Assembly (NCBI GenBank): GCA_965366835.1
Contig: CBDUGF010000026.1
Location: 1-34,670, forward strand
DNA length: 34,670 nt
Reading direction: 5' to 3'
Origin: JAKGBX01 sp965366835
GTDB lineage: Bacteria; Pseudomonadota; Alphaproteobacteria; Rhodobacterales; Rhodobacteraceae
Below, piece after piece: positions 30,966-34,670 of this stretch (position 1 is the stretch's first letter; the number at the start of each line of letters is the position of its first letter). The notes beneath the pieces are model-generated. The model saw only the letters and a list, made by a program, of their open reading frames with translations, was not told the DNA's origin and searched no databases. Position numbers and translations under genes: made by a program.

Positions 30966-31063
30966 GGACAGAACCAGCAGCCAGAGATCGGGGTCTGGGT
31001 AAGACCTGCAAACACCGTTGAGCGAAAACGGACGGCAAACCGAAGGCTGCGACATCTTGTGCC

Positions 31064-31088
31064 GGAACCGCGCGGCGGATCAGGCGTT
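31064..31088 (+). promoter_or_regulatory. ECF/EcfG-like promoter before the hemerythrin gene
   Basis: GGAAC (31064-31068), a 16-nt spacer and CGTT (31085-31088) match the alphaproteobacterial EcfG general-stress promoter consensus GGAAC-N16/17-CGTT. The ATG at 31116 lies 27 nt after the -10 box, with GGAG of the Shine-Dalgarno in between. Spacing to the gene is as expected for a promoter. The sequence match is exact but the window shows no sigma factor to pair it with. Confidence 0.5.
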
Positions 31089-31115
31089 GTCCCATCGAAC
31101 AGATGGAGAAAACAC

Positions 31116-31592
31116 ATGCAAGATATCTACAGCCTGATCAAATCCGACCATGAGCGTCACCGCGCGTTGCTCGCGACGATCGCTGATACCTCCGGCGCCT
31201 CCGAGGCGCGCAAGACGGCATGGGACGAGTTTTACCACGACGTCAAAGCCCATGCCGCGGCCGAGGAAGAGACCTTCTATTCCAAGCTGATCAGCAAGAC
31301 CTGGGGCCAGGACTCGGCGCGCCATTCGGTGCACGAGCATCAGCAGCTCGACGACCTGATGGAAGAGCTGAACCAGGCCGACATGGCCTCAGGCGGCTGG
31401 CTGACCAAATTCAAGACCCTGCGCCACGACTACGAGCATCACATCGACGAGGAGGAAGACGAGGTCTTCACCCGCGCCCGCAAGGTGATTCCCGAGGCTG
31501 AAATCAAAGGCTTCGGCGAGAAGTTTCAGGCCCGCAAGGCGCAAGAGGCCAAGCTGATCGAGAAGAAACGCGAAGACAGCCTGGAAGACTGA
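31116..31592 (+). CDS. Hemerythrin-domain protein
   Basis: 158 residues from the ATG at 31116 (GATGGAGAAA upstream; the earlier in-frame start at 31059 lies inside the promoter). A four-helix bundle binding a di-iron centre is indicated by His12 (SDHERH), His46-x3-Glu50 (HAAAE), His73/His75 (HSVHEHQQLDD) and His109-x3-Glu113 (HHIDEEE). The C-terminus is highly charged, with a Lys/Glu helix. Cytoplasmic members bind O2, NO or sense redox and iron stress. Together with the promoter this suggests a stress-induced role. It converges with aspS (30 nt between stops). Confidence 0.9.
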   Translation: MQDIYSLIKSDHERHRALLATIADTSGASEARKTAWDEFYHDVKAHAAAEEETFYSKLISKTWGQDSARHSVHEHQQLDDLMEELNQADMASGGWLTKFKTLRHDYEHHIDEEEDEVFTRARKVIPEAEIKGFGEKFQARKAQEAKLIEKKREDSLED

Positions 31593-31622
31593 CCGGACGC
31601 GCCAGGAGCAGGGCCGGCCCCG

Positions 31623-33473
31623 CTATTCCTCTTCGACCACCCTGAGGTGCAGTTCCATCAGCTGCTCCGGGCTGGCCTCGCTCGGCGCGTTCATCATCAG
31701 GTCCTGGGCCTGCTGGTTCATCGGAAACATGATCACTTCGCGGATCGAGGTCTCGTCGGCCAGAAGCATCACCATCCGGTCGATCCCCGCCGCGCAGCCC
31801 CCGTGCGGCGGCGCGCCATACTGGAACGCGTTGACCATGCCGCCGAAGCGCTTGCGCACCTCTTCCTCGCCATAGCCGGCGATCTCGAAGGCCTTGAACA
31901 TGATTTCGGGCTTGTGGTTGCGGATCGCGCCCGAAACCAGCTCATAGCCGTTGCAGGCCAGGTCATACTGGAACCCGGTCACCTCCAGCGGATCGCCATT
32001 GAGCGCGTCCATGCCGCCCTTGGGCATCGAGAACGGGTTGTGATCGAAATCGAGCTTCCCGGTCTCCTCGTCCTTCTGATAGATCGGGAAATCGACGATC
32101 CAGGCAAAGGCAAAACGGTCCTTGTCGGTCAGGCCCAGCTCGTCGCCAATGACAGTGCGCGCCTTGCCGGCCACCGTCTCGAACTGCTTCGGCTTTCCGC
32201 CGAGGAAGAACGCCGCATCGCCGACGCCCAGGCCCAGTTGCTGACGGATCGCCTCGGTCCGCTCCGGCCCGATATTCTTGGCCAGTGGGCCTGCGGCTTC
32301 CATGCCGCCCTCGACCTCGCCGGATTTCAGCTTGGCTTGCGCCTCCTTGACCGGAATGCCCAGTTCCTGAGCCACCGAATCCGCCGTTTTCTCGCGCCAG
32401 AAGATATACCCCATCCCCGGCAGCCCCTCTTTCTGGGCGAATGCGTTCATCCGGTCGCAGAACTTGCGCGACCCACCGCCGGGCGCAGGAATGGCGCGGA
32501 TTTCGGTGCCGTCCTGCTCCAGCAGCTTGGCGAAGATCGCAAAGCCCGAGCCGCGGAAATGCTCGGAGCAATCCTGCATCCTGATCGGGTTGCGCAGGTC
32601 GGGCTTGTCGGTGCCATACCATTTGGCGGAATCGCGATAGGAGATCTGCGGCCATTCCGCATCGACCTTGCGGCCCTTGCCGAACTCCTCGAACACGCCC
32701 TGCATCACCGGCTGGATAGTGTCGAACACATCCTGCTGGGTGACAAACGACATCTCCATGTCGAGCTGATAGAAATCGGTCGGCGAGCGGTCGGCGCGCG
32801 GATCCTCGTCGCGAAAACACGGCGCGATCTGGAAATACTTGTCAAACCCCGACACCATGATCAGCTGCTTGAACTGCTGCGGCGCCTGCGGCAGGGCATA
32901 GAACCGGCCCGGGTGCAGGCGGCTCGGCACCAGGAAATCGCGCGCCCCCTCGGGCGACGAGGCGGTGATGATCGGGGTCTGATATTCGCGGAAATCCTTG
33001 GCCCACATCCGTTTGCGCAAGGAAGCCACCAGATCGCTGCGCAGCTTCATATGGCTCTGCATCTTCTCGCGCCTGAGATCGAGATAGCGATACCTGAGCC
33101 GGGTTTCCTCGGGGTATTCCTGCTCGCCGAACACCATCAGCGGCAGTTCCTCGGCGGCGCCCAGCACCTCCATGTCGCGGATGAACACCTCGATCTCGCC
33201 GGTCGGGATCTTGGGGTTGATCAGCCCGGCATCGCGCGCCTTCACCTCGCCATCAATCCGGATGCACCATTCCGAGCGGAGCTTTTCCACCTCGGCAAAA
33301 ACCGGGCTGTCGGGATCGCAAAGAACCTGGGTCATGCCGTAATGATCGCGCAGGTCGATGAACAACACCCCGCCATGATCGCGCACCCGGTGGACCCAGC
33401 CCGACAGGCGGACGGTTTGTCCGACATTCGATGTGTTCAGTTCGGCGCAAGTATGGCTGCGATAGGCGTGCAT
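31623..33473 (-). CDS. aspS: Aspartyl-tRNA synthetase
   Basis: 616 residues from the ATG at 33473 (MHAYRSHTCAELN), with GGGG 5 nt upstream; the open frame continues to 33719 but is Pro/Arg-rich and overlaps the carB promoter. It charges tRNA-Asp with aspartate. The N-terminal OB-fold anticodon domain (VRLSGWVHRVRDHGGVLFID) is followed by a class II catalytic domain: FLVPSRLHPGRFYALPQAPQ, then the CFRDEDPRADRSP motif 2, and near the end YGAPPHGGCAAGIDRMVMLL (motif 3). The bacterial GAD insertion domain fills the middle. Whether it also charges tRNA-Asn, as in some alphaproteobacteria, is not decidable here. Divergent from carB. Confidence 0.95.
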   Translation of the reverse strand: MHAYRSHTCAELNTSNVGQTVRLSGWVHRVRDHGGVLFIDLRDHYGMTQVLCDPDSPVFAEVEKLRSEWCIRIDGEVKARDAGLINPKIPTGEIEVFIRDMEVLGAAEELPLMVFGEQEYPEETRLRYRYLDLRREKMQSHMKLRSDLVASLRKRMWAKDFREYQTPIITASSPEGARDFLVPSRLHPGRFYALPQAPQQFKQLIMVSGFDKYFQIAPCFRDEDPRADRSPTDFYQLDMEMSFVTQQDVFDTIQPVMQGVFEEFGKGRKVDAEWPQISYRDSAKWYGTDKPDLRNPIRMQDCSEHFRGSGFAIFAKLLEQDGTEIRAIPAPGGGSRKFCDRMNAFAQKEGLPGMGYIFWREKTADSVAQELGIPVKEAQAKLKSGEVEGGMEAAGPLAKNIGPERTEAIRQQLGLGVGDAAFFLGGKPKQFETVAGKARTVIGDELGLTDKDRFAFAWIVDFPIYQKDEETGKLDFDHNPFSMPKGGMDALNGDPLEVTGFQYDLACNGYELVSGAIRNHKPEIMFKAFEIAGYGEEEVRKRFGGMVNAFQYGAPPHGGCAAGIDRMVMLLADETSIREVIMFPMNQQAQDLMMNAPSEASPEQLMELHLRVVEEE

Positions 33474-33682
33474 CTGAGCCCCTTTCGAGGGTGATTGGGT
33501 TGGTCGCGCCGATACACCTTGCCAAGCGTCGGAAGTCAAGGAAAAGGCGCGATCGCAGGCGCGCGCAGCAGGTGCGCGCGCGCCTCGTCCATGGTGCCAC
33601 CGGCGCGGCTGCGGCGCGGGCGCGCCTCCCGGCCCCTGAAGCCGGTCAGGATGGAGAACGCCGCCCGGCGCCAACTCAGGCC

Positions 33683-33710
33683 TTGCGCTTGGGGGCGCGG
33701 CGTCTATAAC
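33683..33710 (+). promoter_or_regulatory. Likely carB promoter
   Basis: TTGCGC (33683-33688), 16-nt spacer, TATAAC (33705-33710), with the start near 33717 and a leader of about 32 nt. The hexamers and spacing match the gcrA promoter at 14085. Confidence 0.5.
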
Positions 33711-33748
33711 CCACAACAATTTGCGTGAACTGGCCCGGGGGATGCGGC

Positions 33749-34670
33749 ATGCCGAAAAGAACCGATATCAAATCCATCATGATTATCGGCGCCGGTCCCA
33801 TCGTCATCGGTCAGGCTTGCGAGTTCGATTATTCCGGCGCCCAGGCCTGCAAGGCTTTGCGCGAAGAGGGCTACCGCGTCATCCTGGTCAATTCCAACCC
33901 GGCCACGATCATGACCGATCCGGGCCTGGCCGACGCCACCTATATCGAGCCGATCACCCCCGAAGTTGTGGCCCAGATCATCGAAAAGGAACGCCCCGAT
34001 GCGCTGTTGCCCACGATGGGCGGACAGACCGGCCTCAACACCTCGCTGGCGCTGGCCGATATGGGCGTGCTGGAGAAATTCGGCGTCGAGCTGATCGGGG
34101 CCAACCGGCAAGCCATTGAAATGGCAGAAGATCGCAAGCTTTTTCGCGAAGCGATGGACCGCCTCGGCATCGAGAACCCGAAGGCCACCATCGTCACCGC
34201 ACCGAAAAACGACAAGGGCAAGAAAGACCTCGCCGCAGGCGTCGCCATCGCCATGGAGGCGCTGGAAGAGATCGGCCTGCCCGCCATCATCCGCCCCGCC
34301 TTCACCCTCGGCGGCACCGGCGGCGGCGTGGCTTACAACCGCGACGACTACATCCATTTCTGCCGCTCGGGCATGGATGCCTCGCCGATGGGCCAGATCC
34401 TGATCGACGAGTCGCTCCTGGGCTGGAAAGAGTTCGAGATGGAGGTGGTGCGCGACAAGGCCGACAACGCGATCATCGTCTGCGCCATCGAAAACGTCGA
34501 TCCGATGGGCGTGCATACCGGCGATTCGATCACCGTGGCCCCCGCGCTGACGCTGACCGACAAGGAATACCAGATCATGCGCAACGGCTCCATCGCCGTC
34601 TTGCGCGAGATCGGAGTCGAGACCGGCGGCTCCAACGTGCAATGGGCGATCTCGCCAGAGACCGGCCGCA
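33749..34670 (+). CDS. carB: Carbamoyl phosphate synthase, large subunit (N-terminal part)
   Basis: The gene starts at the ATG at 33749 and leaves the window at the right edge, so about 307 of some 1,100 residues are seen. The visible part is the N-terminal carboxyphosphate-synthetic domain: IMIIGAGPIVIGQACEFDYS, then VILVNSNPATIMTDP, PTMGGQTGLN, and the ATP-grasp loop PAFTLGGTGGGVAYN. The enzyme makes carbamoyl phosphate for argF (in this same window) and for pyrimidine synthesis. The small subunit carA is not adjacent on the visible side. A GATGCGG stretch precedes the start, with a second ATG 7 nt upstream in another frame. Confidence 0.95.
   Translation, partial: MPKRTDIKSIMIIGAGPIVIGQACEFDYSGAQACKALREEGYRVILVNSNPATIMTDPGLADATYIEPITPEVVAQIIEKERPDALLPTMGGQTGLNTSLALADMGVLEKFGVELIGANRQAIEMAEDRKLFREAMDRLGIENPKATIVTAPKNDKGKKDLAAGVAIAMEALEEIGLPAIIRPAFTLGGTGGGVAYNRDDYIHFCRSGMDASPMGQILIDESLLGWKEFEMEVVRDKADNAIIVCAIENVDPMGVHTGDSITVAPALTLTDKEYQIMRNGSIAVLREIGVETGGSNVQWAISPETGR

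Noticed and set aside
33474..33719. Upstream extension of aspS
   Set aside because: It is Pro/Arg-rich, overlaps the carB promoter, and the protein from 33473 already begins like AspRS.

Overview
The window is dense, GC-rich chromosomal DNA from an alphaproteobacterium, most likely order Rhodobacterales (Rhodobacteraceae/roseobacter group). This rests on family content: the cell-cycle regulator GcrA, DUF1467, tandem DUF6455 proteins, DUF1127, an argD-argF pair, MeaB with methylmalonyl-CoA epimerase, and a dispersed CTTCATCTT...GAAATA extragenic repeat. The assignment is inferred from recognition, not from a database search. No rRNA, tRNA, CRISPR array, prophage or transposase gene was seen.

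Layout. 1-4802: the N-terminal part of a dimethylglycine/sarcosine dehydrogenase-like flavoprotein (runs off the left edge), the MeaB GTPase and, divergently, the HrpB helicase. 4811-5980: an isolated gene of clearly lower GC encoding a protein with a C-terminal R-N-x3-H motif typical of HEPN ribonucleases; it is the best candidate here for an acquired defence or toxin function. 6110-8959: a Nudix hydrolase, a PiT phosphate permease and an unrecognised protein. 8983-12320: a ketopantoate-reductase-like enzyme, then the arginine genes argF and argD, all on the minus strand. 12668-14754: a small ankyrin protein, a DMT permease and gcrA.

14755-15163 is a gene-free convergent region packed with hairpins and short repeats. 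15164-20685: an AsmA-like envelope protein, a DUF1127 protein, a winged-helix/TolB-like/TPR regulator and rimO (ribosomal protein S12 methylthiolation). 20685-20824 is a striking nested inverted repeat between convergent genes. 20859-26743 holds many small genes: a TauD-type dioxygenase, a secreted small protein, DUF1330, a double-CDGSH Fe-S protein, a GNAT acetyltransferase, diacylglycerol kinase, two coupled DUF6455 paralogs, an IMPACT-family protein, a CBU_0592-like membrane protein, an M48 lipoprotein peptidase and DUF167.

26830-34670: a class II HDAC-like deacetylase, a nitroreductase overlapping an EI24 membrane protein, DUF1467 coupled to methylmalonyl-CoA epimerase, a response regulator without a DNA-binding domain, a hemerythrin-like protein behind an ECF-type promoter, aspS, and the start of carB. 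Metabolic links across the window are arginine/pyrimidine supply (argF, argD, carB all concern carbamoyl phosphate or ornithine) and propionyl/methylmalonyl-CoA metabolism (meaB, mce). Most other genes are housekeeping genes in one- to three-gene units.
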